DNA of 62,500 bases, from contig NZ_JAINFJ010000006.1 of NCBI RefSeq assembly GCF_019966595.1, forward strand, positions 1 through 62,500, read 5' to 3'. Shown one piece after another: positions 1 to 8,243 of this stretch. Each line of letters opens with the position of its first letter. Within the stretch, counting starts at the first letter, position 1. The notes under the pieces were generated by a model. It had not been told where the DNA came from and searched no databases. It worked only from the letters and a program-made list of their open reading frames with translations. Both the position numbers and the translations under genes were made by a program. The DNA comes from Oricola indica. Lineage in GTDB: Bacteria > Pseudomonadota > Alphaproteobacteria > Rhizobiales > Rhizobiaceae.

Positions 1-66
1 CAGGCGCGGCATTGTTGGTGGAGTTCTCATAATGATCGCCTATCCTCACGCAAAGCCGTAATCAAC

Positions 67-840
67 TTGGCAATCCCGATCTGGCTGTTTTCGGTTCTGT
101 CGATCATCATCTTTTTTCCCGTCGCCATCGGAATCGTCATTGTCGAAAAGCCGGCGTTCGGCATCGCGCAACTCGCGTTCATTGCGGGAAGCGCCATGCT
201 GCATCTCGGCTATTTTCTCCTGTTGCAGACGGGTTACCGCAAAGGCGATCTTTCGCTTGTCTACCCAACGGCACGCGCGACAGGGCCAGTGCTGTCGACG
301 TCATTCGCAGTCCTGTTCCTCGGCGAGACGGTCACTCCCCTCATGGCGGCCGGCGCGGCGATCGTCATTTTCGGAGTGTTGATGCTGACAGGCGGCATCA
401 GGCGTCGGGCGGACAACCTTTCCGCCTCCCTTCTGTTCGGCCTTGGCGCGGGCTTCCTGATCGGCAGTTACACTGCCTGGGATGCCTATGCGGTGTCCGC
501 CTTGCTGGTTCCGCCCTTGCTGCTGGATTACGTCTCCAGCGTCGGGCGCGCGGTCTTGCTCGCTCCGGTCGCCAACCGCAATCGCGCGCTCGTCCGCCGG
601 CATTGGCGCGAACATCGGAGCGGCGTTGTCGTGATCGCGATCTTCAACCCGCTGGCCTATATCCTGGTGCTCTATGCGCTGACATTCACGCCGGTCGCCT
701 ATGTGGCGCCTATGCGCGAGGTGAGCGTGTTGCTGACTGTACTCGCGGGCAGCCTGTTGCTCGGCGAAGGACGGTTGCGCCCCCGGCTTTTCTGGGCAGC
801 CGTGATCCTGTCGGGCATGACGCTTCTGGTGACCGCGTGA
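67..840 (+). CDS. DMT/EamA-family small-molecule permease, 5' end uncertain
   Basis: Inner-membrane permease of the drug/metabolite transporter superfamily; substrate unknown. The frame encodes serial hydrophobic helices, the family stretch GDLSLVYPTARATGPVLS near residue 60, a first EamA half ending around residue 110, and a second half (about 120-257) with the usual PVAYVAPMREVSVL segment. The first usable start is a TTG at 67 without a convincing ribosome site, and the frame has no stop back to base 1. The first helix expected in this family is missing. A family-like GAALL is encoded at bases 3-17 in another frame, so a one-base slip near base 27 or a real start left of the window are both possible. 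The gene converges on the CoxE-like gene with only 9 bp between them. Confidence 0.75.
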   Translation: MAIPIWLFSVLSIIIFFPVAIGIVIVEKPAFGIAQLAFIAGSAMLHLGYFLLLQTGYRKGDLSLVYPTARATGPVLSTSFAVLFLGETVTPLMAAGAAIVIFGVLMLTGGIRRRADNLSASLLFGLGAGFLIGSYTAWDAYAVSALLVPPLLLDYVSSVGRAVLLAPVANRNRALVRRHWREHRSGVVVIAIFNPLAYILVLYALTFTPVAYVAPMREVSVLLTVLAGSLLLGEGRLRPRLFWAAVILSGMTLLVTA

Positions 841-849
841 GGGGGTGCC

Positions 850-2034
850 TCAGCGCGACAATTCCCGCGTCGCCTCGTCCAGCCCCTTCAGGGTCAGCGG
901 ATACATGCGTCCGCCCATGATCTCGTTGAGCATCTGCGTCGACTGGGTGTAGCGCCAGCGGTCTTCGCGCTCGGGATTGAGCCAGATCGTCCTGGGGAAT
1001 TTGTCCAGCACGCGCTGCATCCACACCGCGCCGGCCTCGTCGTTCCAGTGCTCGACCGAGCCGCCGGCCATGGCGATCTCGTAGGGGCTCATCGCGGCGT
1101 CGCCGACGAAGACCACGCGGTAGTCGGAGCCGTAGGTGTGCAGCACGTCGAAGGTCGGAATGCGCTCGGCGTGGCGGCGGCGATTGTCCTTCCACACGCT
1201 CTCATAGAGGCAATTGTGGAAGTAGTAGTATTCCATGTGCTTGAACTCGGCGCGCGCTGCCGAGAACAGTTCCTCGACGACGCGGATATGGTCGTCCATC
1301 GAGCCGCCGACATCGAAGAACATGACCAGCTTCACCGCGTTGCGCCGCTCGGGGCGCATCTTCACGTCGAGATAGCCGTGCTCGGCGGTGGACTGTATGG
1401 TGCCGTCGAGGTCGAACTCGTCATGCGCGCCCTGCCGCGCCCAGCGGCGCAGCCGTTTCAGCGCCACCTTGATGTTGCGCGTGCCGAGCTCGACCGAATC
1501 GTCGAAATTCCGGAATTCGCGCTTGTCCCAGACCTTCACGGCGCGGCGATGCCGGCTTTCATGCTGGCCGATGCGCACGCCCTCGGGATTGTAGCCATAG
1601 GCGCCGAAGGGAGAAGTGCCGGCCGTGCCGATCCATTTCGAGCCACCCTGGTGGCGGCCCGCCTGTTCCTTGAGGCGCTCCTTCAGCGTCTCCATCAGCT
1701 TGTCGAAACCACCGAGCGATTCGACCAGCTTCTTTTCCTCTTCCGACAGGTGTTTTTCGGCCAGCCGGCGCAGCCATTCCTCCGGCAGGTTGGCGACATC
1801 CACGCCGGTTTCGCCGGAGACAGCCTCCAGCCCCTTGAAGACACGCGAGAACACCTGATCGAAGCGATCGATATGGCGCTCGTCCTTCACCAGCGCCGCG
1901 CGCGCGAGAAAATAGAACCCCTCGACATCATAGGTCACGAGCCCGGCCTGCATCCCTTCCAGCAGCGAAAGATATTCGCGCAGCGACACCGGCACCTTGG
2001 CGGCTTTCAGTTCGAGGAAGAAGGGAATGAACAT
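850..2034 (-). CDS. CoxE-like VWA-domain protein
   Basis: Cytoplasmic VWA-domain protein of the CoxE type (394 aa). Such proteins work with MoxR AAA+ ATPases, which remodel or mature target enzymes. The N-terminus (FIPFFLELKAAKVPVSLREY) is typical of the family. The VWA fold occupies about residues 230-390, with a MIDAS-like FFDVGGSMDDH near residue 240 and a late VFVGDAAMSPYE element. The matching MoxR ATPase lies on the same strand at 12793-13635, about 10.8 kb upstream, whereas these two genes are usually adjacent. The ATG at 2034 starts the conserved N-terminus. The exact target of this pair is not predictable from sequence. Confidence 0.85.
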   Translation of the reverse strand: MFIPFFLELKAAKVPVSLREYLSLLEGMQAGLVTYDVEGFYFLARAALVKDERHIDRFDQVFSRVFKGLEAVSGETGVDVANLPEEWLRRLAEKHLSEEEKKLVESLGGFDKLMETLKERLKEQAGRHQGGSKWIGTAGTSPFGAYGYNPEGVRIGQHESRHRRAVKVWDKREFRNFDDSVELGTRNIKVALKRLRRWARQGAHDEFDLDGTIQSTAEHGYLDVKMRPERRNAVKLVMFFDVGGSMDDHIRVVEELFSAARAEFKHMEYYYFHNCLYESVWKDNRRRHAERIPTFDVLHTYGSDYRVVFVGDAAMSPYEIAMAGGSVEHWNDEAGAVWMQRVLDKFPRTIWLNPEREDRWRYTQSTQMLNEIMGGRMYPLTLKGLDEATRELSR

Positions 2035-2053
2035 GGCCCGTTTCTATCGTCTG

Positions 2054-2075
2054 TGTCTGCATGTGTCATCAAGGA
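2054..2075. repeat. Imperfect 22-bp direct repeat, left copy
   Basis: Matches bases 3097-3118 at 20 of 22 positions in the same orientation (differences at the ninth and eighteenth bases). The pair brackets the A+T-rich membrane gene and the broken VOC tail. The right copy lies just upstream of the intact VOC gene, so the repeat may be the old leader of a duplicated VOC gene. Confidence 0.6.
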
Positions 2076-2268
2076 GACGTCGAGGCCGTTCTGATAAACT
2101 GCGGACTGAAAAGGGTCTGAATTCATCTAACAACGGCTGAGTCTCCTAGGTTGGAATTATCAGAGTAGTATCGTGCATTTTCTGGAGACGGCGCGAATCA
2201 TCTATTGTGTGCTCGACGATAGCTAGGGCTTACGCCTGAGTTGTGTTGTCGCTTTATGGGGCGAGAAC

Positions 2269-2994
2269 TTGGAACAGTTAGCCGAATTTGTCCGTCCTTG
2301 GATCCAGCGTTTTTGGTGGGTGCGCGGTATCGTCGCGGCACTTTGCGTCATCACTCTTGCCTCGAAGATTTTTGACCTGCCATCGAATGAGGTATTGGCC
2401 GTAATTCACGCAGCCATCTATTCTTGGGAGAAGGCAACAGCTTGGATCGCCGGTATCCTGCCCAATTTTTTTCCATTTAATCTAGTAGGACCGGTTGAGG
2501 CGAGAGCAATATTATTTGCGGTTTCATTGGCGCCTGTTGGAATAGCTGGAAATCTATATTATTGGTGGTGGCTGCCCGAAAAAATCGAAAAATCGCCTCA
2601 TATTGCTTATTATGCGGGAAAATATAGTGGTGCAGAATTTTTATATAATAAATTTGGCCCTAAAATCACTTATTATTTCGGAAGGTCATTGGAAATAATT
2701 GGAGTTACAATTTCTGTAGTTTCTGGATTTTTTCTATATTATTATATTGTTCTTTTATATTATCGAGATAATAAGATTGCCTATGGACTATTGGTTGCTG
2801 GGGTTTTATATATAGCAATAGCATTTATTTTAATACAGCCTATCAGGAGAGGCTTTATTCTGGTTTTATCTTTTTTACTGACAGTAGAAGTGTTATATAT
2901 AGCAAGGACGCCGGGTGTAACCGATGCTATTCGCGCATTCGCGTGTGAGTTCCATGGTGGGGCACATGCCATTTGCGCGCCGCCCGAGATGTAG
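2269..2994 (+). CDS. A+T-rich orphan multi-spanning membrane protein
   Basis: No family recognised. The 241-residue product has one hydrophobic segment near residues 18-38 and further membrane spans near 80-105, 145-170, 178-200 and 203-222. Between them is an aromatic, Tyr-rich region (for example NLYYWWWLPEK and YYYIVLLYYRD). Codon choice and base composition are markedly A+T-rich compared with every neighbour, especially 2510-2910, which suggests recent acquisition. The start is a TTG with a GGGGCGAG ribosome site a few bases upstream; no in-frame ATG precedes it. It stands alone between the CoxE-like and VOC genes, and a fragment of a VOC gene follows its stop codon. Function cannot be inferred. 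Confidence 0.7.
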   Translation: MEQLAEFVRPWIQRFWWVRGIVAALCVITLASKIFDLPSNEVLAVIHAAIYSWEKATAWIAGILPNFFPFNLVGPVEARAILFAVSLAPVGIAGNLYYWWWLPEKIEKSPHIAYYAGKYSGAEFLYNKFGPKITYYFGRSLEIIGVTISVVSGFFLYYYIVLLYYRDNKIAYGLLVAGVLYIAIAFILIQPIRRGFILVLSFLLTVEVLYIARTPGVTDAIRAFACEFHGGAHAICAPPEM

Positions 2995-3025
2995 CCCCCA
3001 AGAAAAATTCGTGATGCTGTCCCTC

Positions 3026-3079
3026 GATAGAGCGGGCCTGTGTAGCGATGGCAACAACACGACATGATGGCTGGCTCTG
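3026..3079 (+). pseudogene. Remnant of a VOC-family gene 3' end
   Basis: Read in the frame of base 3026, this stretch gives DRAGLCSDGNNTT-stop-WLAL. The intact VOC gene downstream ends DRRGGIDDGNNTTWWLAR. Ten or more residues match in register, and the first Trp of the WW pair has become a TGA stop. No other part of a VOC gene precedes it; the A+T-rich membrane gene sits there instead. It is therefore read as the tail of a former upstream copy that was replaced or interrupted. Confidence 0.6.
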
Positions 3080-3096
3080 AAAGGCGCTGGCGCTGA

Positions 3097-3118
3097 TGTC
3101 TGCACGTGTCATCGAGGA
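3097..3118. repeat. Imperfect 22-bp direct repeat, right copy
   Basis: Partner of 2054-2075 (20 of 22 bases identical). It lies about 50 bp upstream of the start of the intact VOC gene and follows the VOC tail remnant. Confidence 0.6.
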
Positions 3119-3165
3119 CGGAATGCGTGCTAGTCTCACCGTGTATTCGCAGATTGGAGAACCCC

Positions 3166-3540
3166 ATGTCCGATTACAAGCCGGCCGGCTACACCAGCCT
3201 GTCGCCCTATCTGATCGTTCCCGATGCGCAGAAGACGCTCGATTTCGTCAAGGCCGTGTTCGGCGCGGAGCCGCTAAGGCTTCATCGCCGCGATGACGGC
3301 TCGATCATGCATGCCGAGGCGCGCATCGACGATACGGTGGTGATGATGGGCGAGATGCCGGAGGGGCCGCAGGCGAGCATCCATGTCTATTGCGCCGATG
3401 TGGGGGAAGCCTTCCAGCGGGCGCTCGATGCAGGCGGCACGATCGTCCAGCCGCTCGAACTCAAGCCCGACGGAGACCGGCGCGGCGGCATCGATGACGG
3501 CAACAACACCACGTGGTGGCTGGCGCGTCAGGAGGGCTGA
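3166..3540 (+). CDS. VOC-family protein (glyoxalase/PhnB-like)
   Basis: Small cytoplasmic vicinal-oxygen-chelate fold protein of 124 residues. It has the PhnB-like pattern LSPYLIVPDAQKTLDFVKAVFGAEP in the first beta-alpha unit, an SIHVYCADV strand in the second, and an atypical C-terminus DDGNNTTWWLARQ where relatives usually have D-P-F/S-G-N-x-W-W-I. The substrate is unknown; members include glyoxalase-like and DNA-binding-fold proteins. The ATG at 3166 is chosen because of a GGAGA site 6-10 bases upstream and because homology starts there. A broken copy of its tail lies at 3026-3079. Confidence 0.8.
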   Translation: MSDYKPAGYTSLSPYLIVPDAQKTLDFVKAVFGAEPLRLHRRDDGSIMHAEARIDDTVVMMGEMPEGPQASIHVYCADVGEAFQRALDAGGTIVQPLELKPDGDRRGGIDDGNNTTWWLARQEG

Positions 3541-3547
3541 AGCCGCC

Positions 3548-3862
3548 CTAGGCGAAGTTGTTGCCCCAGACGATGAAGCCGACGATCGCCAGCACCAGCG
3601 CGAGGGCCGCGGCGGCCGGAAGGCGGCTTGCCCATCGCAAGCCGGAGCCGCGCGGATGGCCGCGCCCGAGGAAGAAGACGGGAACGGCGACGAGCCCCGC
3701 CGCCAGTTGCCAGCCGAGGAACCCGGTCACGCGGTTCAGGCCGCGTGTGAAGCTGTCGCCCGTCGGTTCGGTGATCGAGAACTGGATGAAGGACCAGATG
3801 AACAGCCCTGCCCAGACGGCGAGCAGGACGATGGTGGTCGAATTCTTGCGTTGATCCGGCAT
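3548..3862 (-). CDS. Small three-helix membrane protein, unknown function
   Basis: Product of 104 residues with three hydrophobic segments (about residues 9-27, 47-65 and 82-100) separated by short charged loops. No catalytic motif or recognisable family. It is the last of three consecutive minus-strand genes after metA and the GNAT gene (63-bp gap), so it could share the SAM-II-controlled transcript. That link is inferred from layout only. Confidence 0.6.
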   Translation of the reverse strand: MPDQRKNSTTIVLLAVWAGLFIWSFIQFSITEPTGDSFTRGLNRVTGFLGWQLAAGLVAVPVFFLGRGHPRGSGLRWASRLPAAAALALVLAIVGFIVWGNNFA

Positions 3863-3925
3863 CGCCAGTCCCTCCCCGAAGCCGGGGAGAGTGTCGGCGA
3901 AAGACGCAAGAAGATCAATCGGGCG

Positions 3926-4381
3926 TCAGCGCGCGTATTTGATGAAGGGCGTGAGCTTGCCGATCCGGTCGTAGAGCCTGCGGGCCGTCTCGTTGAAATG
4001 CTGCGTATTCCAGTAGACCGCCGGGCAGCCCTCTTCATCGGCGGCGGCGTAGACCGCCTCGATCAGCGCCCGGCCGATTCCCTTGCCGCGCACCTCCGGG
4101 TCGGCATAGAGATCCTGCAGATAGCAGACATTCTCTATCTTCCATCCGTGGCGGTGGAACAGGTAATGGACGAGCCCGACCGGCTTACCGCCGACCAGCG
4201 CGATCAGGCCGCGAAACTCGTTCGGCGCGCCGCCATTGCCGGCCAGCATGCGTTCGAAAGACGACACGTAGACCTCTTCGGGCACCGAGGATTCATAGAA
4301 CTCGAGATAGGCGGTCCACAGGCGGCGCCACTCGGCCTCGTCGCCGCGTTCGAGCGGGCGGATTTCAGGCGTGTCAGACAT
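3926..4381 (-). CDS. GNAT-family N-acetyltransferase
   Basis: Cytoplasmic acetyl-CoA-dependent acyltransferase of 151 residues; substrate unknown. The acetyl-CoA pyrophosphate loop is [10 protein letters not shown] (about residues 98-107), preceded by the strand [10 protein letters not shown], and the C-terminal part has the GNAT pattern [12 protein letters not shown]. Its ATG overlaps the metA stop by 8 bp, so the two are almost certainly co-transcribed and translationally coupled. An activity on an amino acid, related to methionine metabolism, is a guess from context. Confidence 0.85.
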   Translation of the reverse strand: MSDTPEIRPLERGDEAEWRRLWTAYLEFYESSVPEEVYVSSFERMLAGNGGAPNEFRGLIALVGGKPVGLVHYLFHRHGWKIENVCYLQDLYADPEVRGKGIGRALIEAVYAAADEEGCPAVYWNTQHFNETARRLYDRIGKLTPFIKYAR

Positions 4382-5303
4382 CGCGGTGCTTCCCGATTTC
4401 GGAAAGGTCGTATTCCGTCGTCTGGTAGACTTGGTTGATCCAGTTGCCGAACAAAAGGAAGGCGTGGCTGCGCCAGCGGTTGAGGGGCTTGTTGTCGGGG
4501 TTGTCTTCCGGGAAATAGTTCACCGGCACGCCGATCGGCGTGCCGTTTTCAACGTCGCGGAAATACTCCTCGGCCAGCGTCGTCGAATCATATTCGACAT
4601 GGTTGAAGATGTAGAGCCGGTTGCACTTCTTTTCCGAGATCAGGCAGAGGCCGGTATCCGGCGATTCCATCAGCACTTCCAGCCCCATGTCGGGCGTGAT
4701 GTCGTCCTTGCGCACCTCGGTCCAGCGCGAGACGGAAATCTGGAAGTCGTCGGAAAAGCCCGCGAGATAGGGCGAGGCCGGCTTCAGGTTGCGGTGGCGG
4801 TAGACGCCGAAGGCCTTCTTGGGAAGCGTGTATTTCGGCACGCCGTGGAAATGCCAGATCGCCGCCATCGCGCCCCAGCAGATGTTGAAGGTCGAATGCA
4901 CATTGGTCTCGGTCCAGTCGAGGATCCGCTGCAATTCGTCCCAGTAGGTCACGTCCTCGAAGGGCAGCGTCTCGATCGGCGCGCCGGTGATGATGAAGCC
5001 GTCGAACTTGCGGTGCTTCACCTCGTCCCAGGTGTGGTAGAAGGAGATCAGGTGTTCGGCCGAGGTGTTCTTTGGCTGATGGCCGCCGACGCGCACCAGC
5101 GTCAGTTCCACCTGCAGCGGCGTCGAGCCGATCAGCCGGGCGATCTGGGTCTCGGTCTTGATCTTGTTCGGCATCAGGTTGAGCAGGCCGATCTGCAGCG
5201 GCCTTATGTCCTGGCGCAGCGCGGTCGTGTCGTCCATGACCATAACGCCCTCGCGCACGAGAATATCGCGGGCGGGAAGCTGGTCTGGAATACGGATCGG
5301 CAT
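4374..5303 (-). CDS. metA: Homoserine O-acetyltransferase (MetA type)
   Basis: First committed step of methionine synthesis: acylates L-homoserine. It is a full-length 309-residue MetA of the glutamine amidotransferase-like fold. The catalytic Cys142 sits in [10 protein letters not shown], and the acidic/His pair lies in the IFNHVEYD region. Residue 111 is Glu ([13 protein letters not shown]). In characterised MetA enzymes Glu111 favours acetyl-CoA while Gly111, as in E. coli, favours succinyl-CoA, so this enzyme is predicted to be a transacetylase. Expression is controlled by the SAM-II riboswitch and terminator upstream (5326-5439). A GNAT gene overlaps its 3' end. Confidence 0.95.
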   Translation of the reverse strand: MPIRIPDQLPARDILVREGVMVMDDTTALRQDIRPLQIGLLNLMPNKIKTETQIARLIGSTPLQVELTLVRVGGHQPKNTSAEHLISFYHTWDEVKHRKFDGFIITGAPIETLPFEDVTYWDELQRILDWTETNVHSTFNICWGAMAAIWHFHGVPKYTLPKKAFGVYRHRNLKPASPYLAGFSDDFQISVSRWTEVRKDDITPDMGLEVLMESPDTGLCLISEKKCNRLYIFNHVEYDSTTLAEEYFRDVENGTPIGVPVNYFPEDNPDNKPLNRWRSHAFLLFGNWINQVYQTTEYDLSEIGKHRDV

Positions 5304-5325
5304 GGCCTTGCTCTTTCACTCAAAC

Positions 5326-5360
5326 AAAAAAACCGGCCGCGAAACAACGCTACCGGTCGG
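5326..5360 (-). terminator. Intrinsic terminator in the metA leader
   Basis: On the minus strand an 11-position stem starting GACCGG, with a TTGTTT loop and closing CCGGTT, is followed by seven Ts. One A/G mismatch interrupts the stem. It lies between the SAM-II aptamer and metA, about 22 bp before the start codon, as expected for an expression platform that ends transcription. Confidence 0.75.
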
Positions 5361-5383
5361 GACGTCCTCTGACTGTCGTCTCG

Positions 5384-5439
5384 GCCCTTTAGCGAGTTTT
5401 TTTACGTGGCTGCAAGCCGGCCGGCCAAATCACCACGCG
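5384..5439 (-). promoter_or_regulatory. SAM-II riboswitch
   Basis: The minus strand contains the SAM-II signature: CGTGGTGATTTG, a GGCCGGCCGGC segment, CTTGCAGCCACG, then an A-rich linker and GCTAAAGGG closing the pseudoknot. CGTGG and CCACG form the P1 stem. SAM-II is the classic alphaproteobacterial element that binds S-adenosylmethionine and represses metA-type genes. A terminator follows 24 bases downstream. Confidence 0.93.
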
Positions 5440-5587
5440 GCGGAATGTAGTGCCGGCGGCGACGGGCGTCAATCTGTCGGTAAGATGGGTGCCGGAGTAA
5501 AGGATTTCGCCCTTACGTAGCGTTATGGAATTTTTTCCTTTTGGTGGCTATCGTGAACCGGAAACGTACTGAATATGGACCAATGAT

Positions 5588-7525
5588 ATGATCCATGGCC
5601 TGATTGCCAATCTGGCGGTTGTCGGACTTTTTGTGTCGGTTTGGTTTTTCGCCAAAGAGGCCCTTGTGCGGCACACTCACGGCAAAAGGGTGGTCGCCCT
5701 GGGCATTCTGGTCGGGTTGGGCTCGATTGCGACGATGGCGATGGCGGTCCGGACGCAGGATGGCCTTCTCTTCGATCTTCGGTTCGCCTTGCTCGCGACT
5801 GGTGCCTTTCTCGAAGGGCCGATTGTCGGCGTCATCGCCGCCCTGGCCGCGATCTCCTTCCGAATCATCGAAGGCGGCGCGGGCTGGTTTGCCGGAACCG
5901 TCGGCATCCTGCTCTCGGCCCTGATCGGTATCGCCGCCTACCGGTGGTTGCCGTTCCGCTGGACCTTTCGCCAGTTCGCGCCGCGCGCCCTGCTGGTAGC
6001 CTTCGCCGCAACGACCTTGCCGAATATCGCTGTTTTCATGCTTCCCGCGGATCTTCTCGATGCGTCGATGGGCCGGACGGTCTTGCTGACGATGGGCCTG
6101 AATTTCGTTGGCATGCTGTTTGTCGTTTTTGCCGTCTGGCATGGCAAACTTCGCCTGAGGGAGCGCGCTCTCCTGCTGGCGGCGATCAGGCAGGCGCCGG
6201 ATTACTTCTACGTCAAGGATCGCCAGAGCCGGTTTGTCGCGGTCAACAAGGCCGTCGCCGCGCATCATGATTCGGAGCTGAAGTCTACTCTGGCCGGCAA
6301 GTCGGATTTCGATCTCGAACCGGAACGGGCACGGCAATTATTCGCGGCCGAGCAGGATCTGATGACCAGTCCCGACAACAGGATCGATACGCGCGAGACC
6401 GTCGACCTGCCCTCCGGCGACACGCGCGTCTTCGAAACGACTAAAGTTCCGGTGAGCGATGTCGATGGACAGGTCATCGGGCTGGTCGGGATTACGCGGG
6501 ACGTGACGGAAGCCGTCGAGGCGGAACTTCAACTGCACGAAGACCGGCGCCTGCTGGTTTCGATCCTGTCGAAAATGACGGACGGCGTGGCGCTCTTCGA
6601 CCGGGAAAGCCGCCTCGTCTACTGCAACGATCAGTATCACGCATTCTTCTCGCGGACGCGGGACGTCCGCGTTCCGGGCGCCGAACTGACGGCCATCTTG
6701 CGCGCCGCGGCGGAGCGTCGCGAGCAGCTCGACATTCCTCATGAGGACGTCGAGGGCTGGATCCGGGACGTCGTGCAGGGCATGAAGCGGGGCGGTTCAG
6801 AGGAAATCCGTCTGTTCGATGGCCGCACGGTCATGGCTCGGACGAGGGTGGTTCACAATCTGGGCGCGCTGTCCGTCGTGTCCGACATTACCGACATGCG
6901 GTTGACCGAGCAGAAGCTCTCCGGCCTTGTCAGCGAGATGGAAACGCTCGCAAGGACCGATGCGCTTACCGGCATCGTGAACAGGCGGGCGTTCGACGAG
7001 TATCTCGAGCGCGAGGTTTCGCGCGGCAAACGCGGCGGGAGCCCGGTCAGCCTGATCATACTCGACGTCGATCACTTCAAGGCCTTCAACGACTTTCACG
7101 GTCATCCGGAAGGCGACATCTGCCTCAAGCGCGTGGCGAATATTCTGAGATCGCAGATCAGGCGCGGTTCGGACTTGCTGGCGCGCTATGGGGGAGAGGA
7201 GTTCTGCGTCATCCTTCCCGACACCGATGAAGACGGCGCCATCGTTTTTGCCGAAGGCCTGCGCGCGGCAGTCGAAGCGGCGCGGATCGAGCATGGCGCT
7301 TGCGACGCGGGAATCGTGACGGCGAGCCTGGGTGTCGCGACGATTCCGGCGGGGGTCGACGATCTGTCGGCGTCGGACCTCCTGAAAATGGCGGACATCG
7401 CCCTCTACGGCGCCAAGAAAAGCGGCCGAAACCGCGTCATGCAGCATTCGCGGGTGTTTCAAACCATGACTGCGAAAACCTTGCAGCCTGAGGAGCAACC
7501 CGCCAAAACGAAACAGGCCGGTTGA
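5588..7525 (+). CDS. Membrane diguanylate cyclase (5TM-PAS-PAS-GGDEF)
   Basis: Makes the second messenger c-di-GMP from two GTP. The 645-residue protein has five to six N-terminal helices resembling the 5TM-Lyt sensor (residues 1-190), a PAS domain starting at APDYFYVKDRQSRFVAVNKA (about 200-320), a second PAS-like domain (about 325-445) and a C-terminal GGDEF domain (about 455-615). The active site is intact as GGEEF near residue 535, with FNDFHGHPEGD upstream. The product-inhibition I-site RxxD is present as RGSD five residues before GGEEF. No EAL domain is present, so it is a cyclase rather than a phosphodiesterase. It is a single gene; the ligand sensed by the 5TM/PAS part is unknown. Confidence 0.92.
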   Translation: MIHGLIANLAVVGLFVSVWFFAKEALVRHTHGKRVVALGILVGLGSIATMAMAVRTQDGLLFDLRFALLATGAFLEGPIVGVIAALAAISFRIIEGGAGWFAGTVGILLSALIGIAAYRWLPFRWTFRQFAPRALLVAFAATTLPNIAVFMLPADLLDASMGRTVLLTMGLNFVGMLFVVFAVWHGKLRLRERALLLAAIRQAPDYFYVKDRQSRFVAVNKAVAAHHDSELKSTLAGKSDFDLEPERARQLFAAEQDLMTSPDNRIDTRETVDLPSGDTRVFETTKVPVSDVDGQVIGLVGITRDVTEAVEAELQLHEDRRLLVSILSKMTDGVALFDRESRLVYCNDQYHAFFSRTRDVRVPGAELTAILRAAAERREQLDIPHEDVEGWIRDVVQGMKRGGSEEIRLFDGRTVMARTRVVHNLGALSVVSDITDMRLTEQKLSGLVSEMETLARTDALTGIVNRRAFDEYLEREVSRGKRGGSPVSLIILDVDHFKAFNDFHGHPEGDICLKRVANILRSQIRRGSDLLARYGGEEFCVILPDTDEDGAIVFAEGLRAAVEAARIEHGACDAGIVTASLGVATIPAGVDDLSASDLLKMADIALYGAKKSGRNRVMQHSRVFQTMTAKTLQPEEQPAKTKQAG

Positions 7526-7549
7526 GCGGCGCAATTCGTCTCGAAGGCT

Positions 7550-7671
7550 TTCCGGCGACGATGCTCGAAGAGCGACTGGCCGGCCAAATCACAACGGACA
7601 GCTGGTTATGCCTGAAACGGGATGATGTCAGTGTTTTGGGAGGATGGGGCCGCGTCTCGAATGGGGCCGCG
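7550..7671 (+). repeat. ~125-bp direct repeat, copy A
   Basis: From TTCCGGCGACG at 7550 through the GGGGCCGCG at 7671 this stretch aligns with 8657-8783, with roughly 85-90 percent identity by eye and a 4-bp GGCC indel. The two copies flank the YciE-like gene and a truncated gene duplication. No coding meaning was found. Confidence 0.75.
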
Positions 7672-7712
7672 CGAACTCTCGAACGGCCCCGTTTGCCAGG
7701 TGCGGACAGAAT

Positions 7713-8213
7713 TCAGGCGGCGGCGTCCTTGTTGACTCCGCCCTTAACGGCGATCGCTGTCATGCGGCGGTCGCCGTCATAGGTCTGATCGAGGCATTTC
7801 TTCAAAACCGCCGCGTCACCGTCCAGGCCGAGGCGGTTGGCGAAGGCGGCCAGCGTGCCGTAGCCAGCGAGCGCATAATGGACCATGCGCTGATATTGCG
7901 GGATGATGGCGGCGTCGCGCACGTCGGCGTCCGTGATCTCGTCGGACAAGCCATGCTTGCGCGCTTCTTTCACGAGGCCTTCCATACCCTTGCAGTGCTC
8001 CGCGTTGGGCTTGATGCCGTGGTCGTTGCACAGCTTTTCTATCTCGGCGATGCCATCGGCAATACCGTTGCCGCCATCGATCAGCGCCTCGGATAATTCC
8101 TCGTCCTGGGCGGCGCGGCCCAGTTCGGTCACGACGGGCAGGGACTGGGTGTTCGCGCTCCAGATGTCCTGAAGCTGGTCGAGGTAAATGTCCTTGAGCG
8201 AATTCATTGTCAT
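7713..8213 (-). CDS. YciE/YciF-like ferritin-fold stress protein (DUF892)
   Basis: Soluble four-helix ferritin-like protein of 166 residues of the YciE/YciF (DUF892) family, associated with osmotic and oxidative stress responses. The family opening SLKDIYLDQLQDIWSANTQ is clear, as are the later KGMEGLVKEARKHG and MVHYALAGYGTLAAFA helices. The ATG at 8213 is chosen because homology starts there and AAGGAG lies just upstream. A near-perfect EcfG general-stress promoter precedes it (8244-8268). The gene is flanked by the direct repeats at 7550 and 8657. Confidence 0.9.
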   Translation of the reverse strand: MTMNSLKDIYLDQLQDIWSANTQSLPVVTELGRAAQDEELSEALIDGGNGIADGIAEIEKLCNDHGIKPNAEHCKGMEGLVKEARKHGLSDEITDADVRDAAIIPQYQRMVHYALAGYGTLAAFANRLGLDGDAAVLKKCLDQTYDGDRRMTAIAVKGGVNKDAAA

Positions 8214-8243
8214 GTCGGACTCCTTTGGTCTGGTCAGTCCCCC

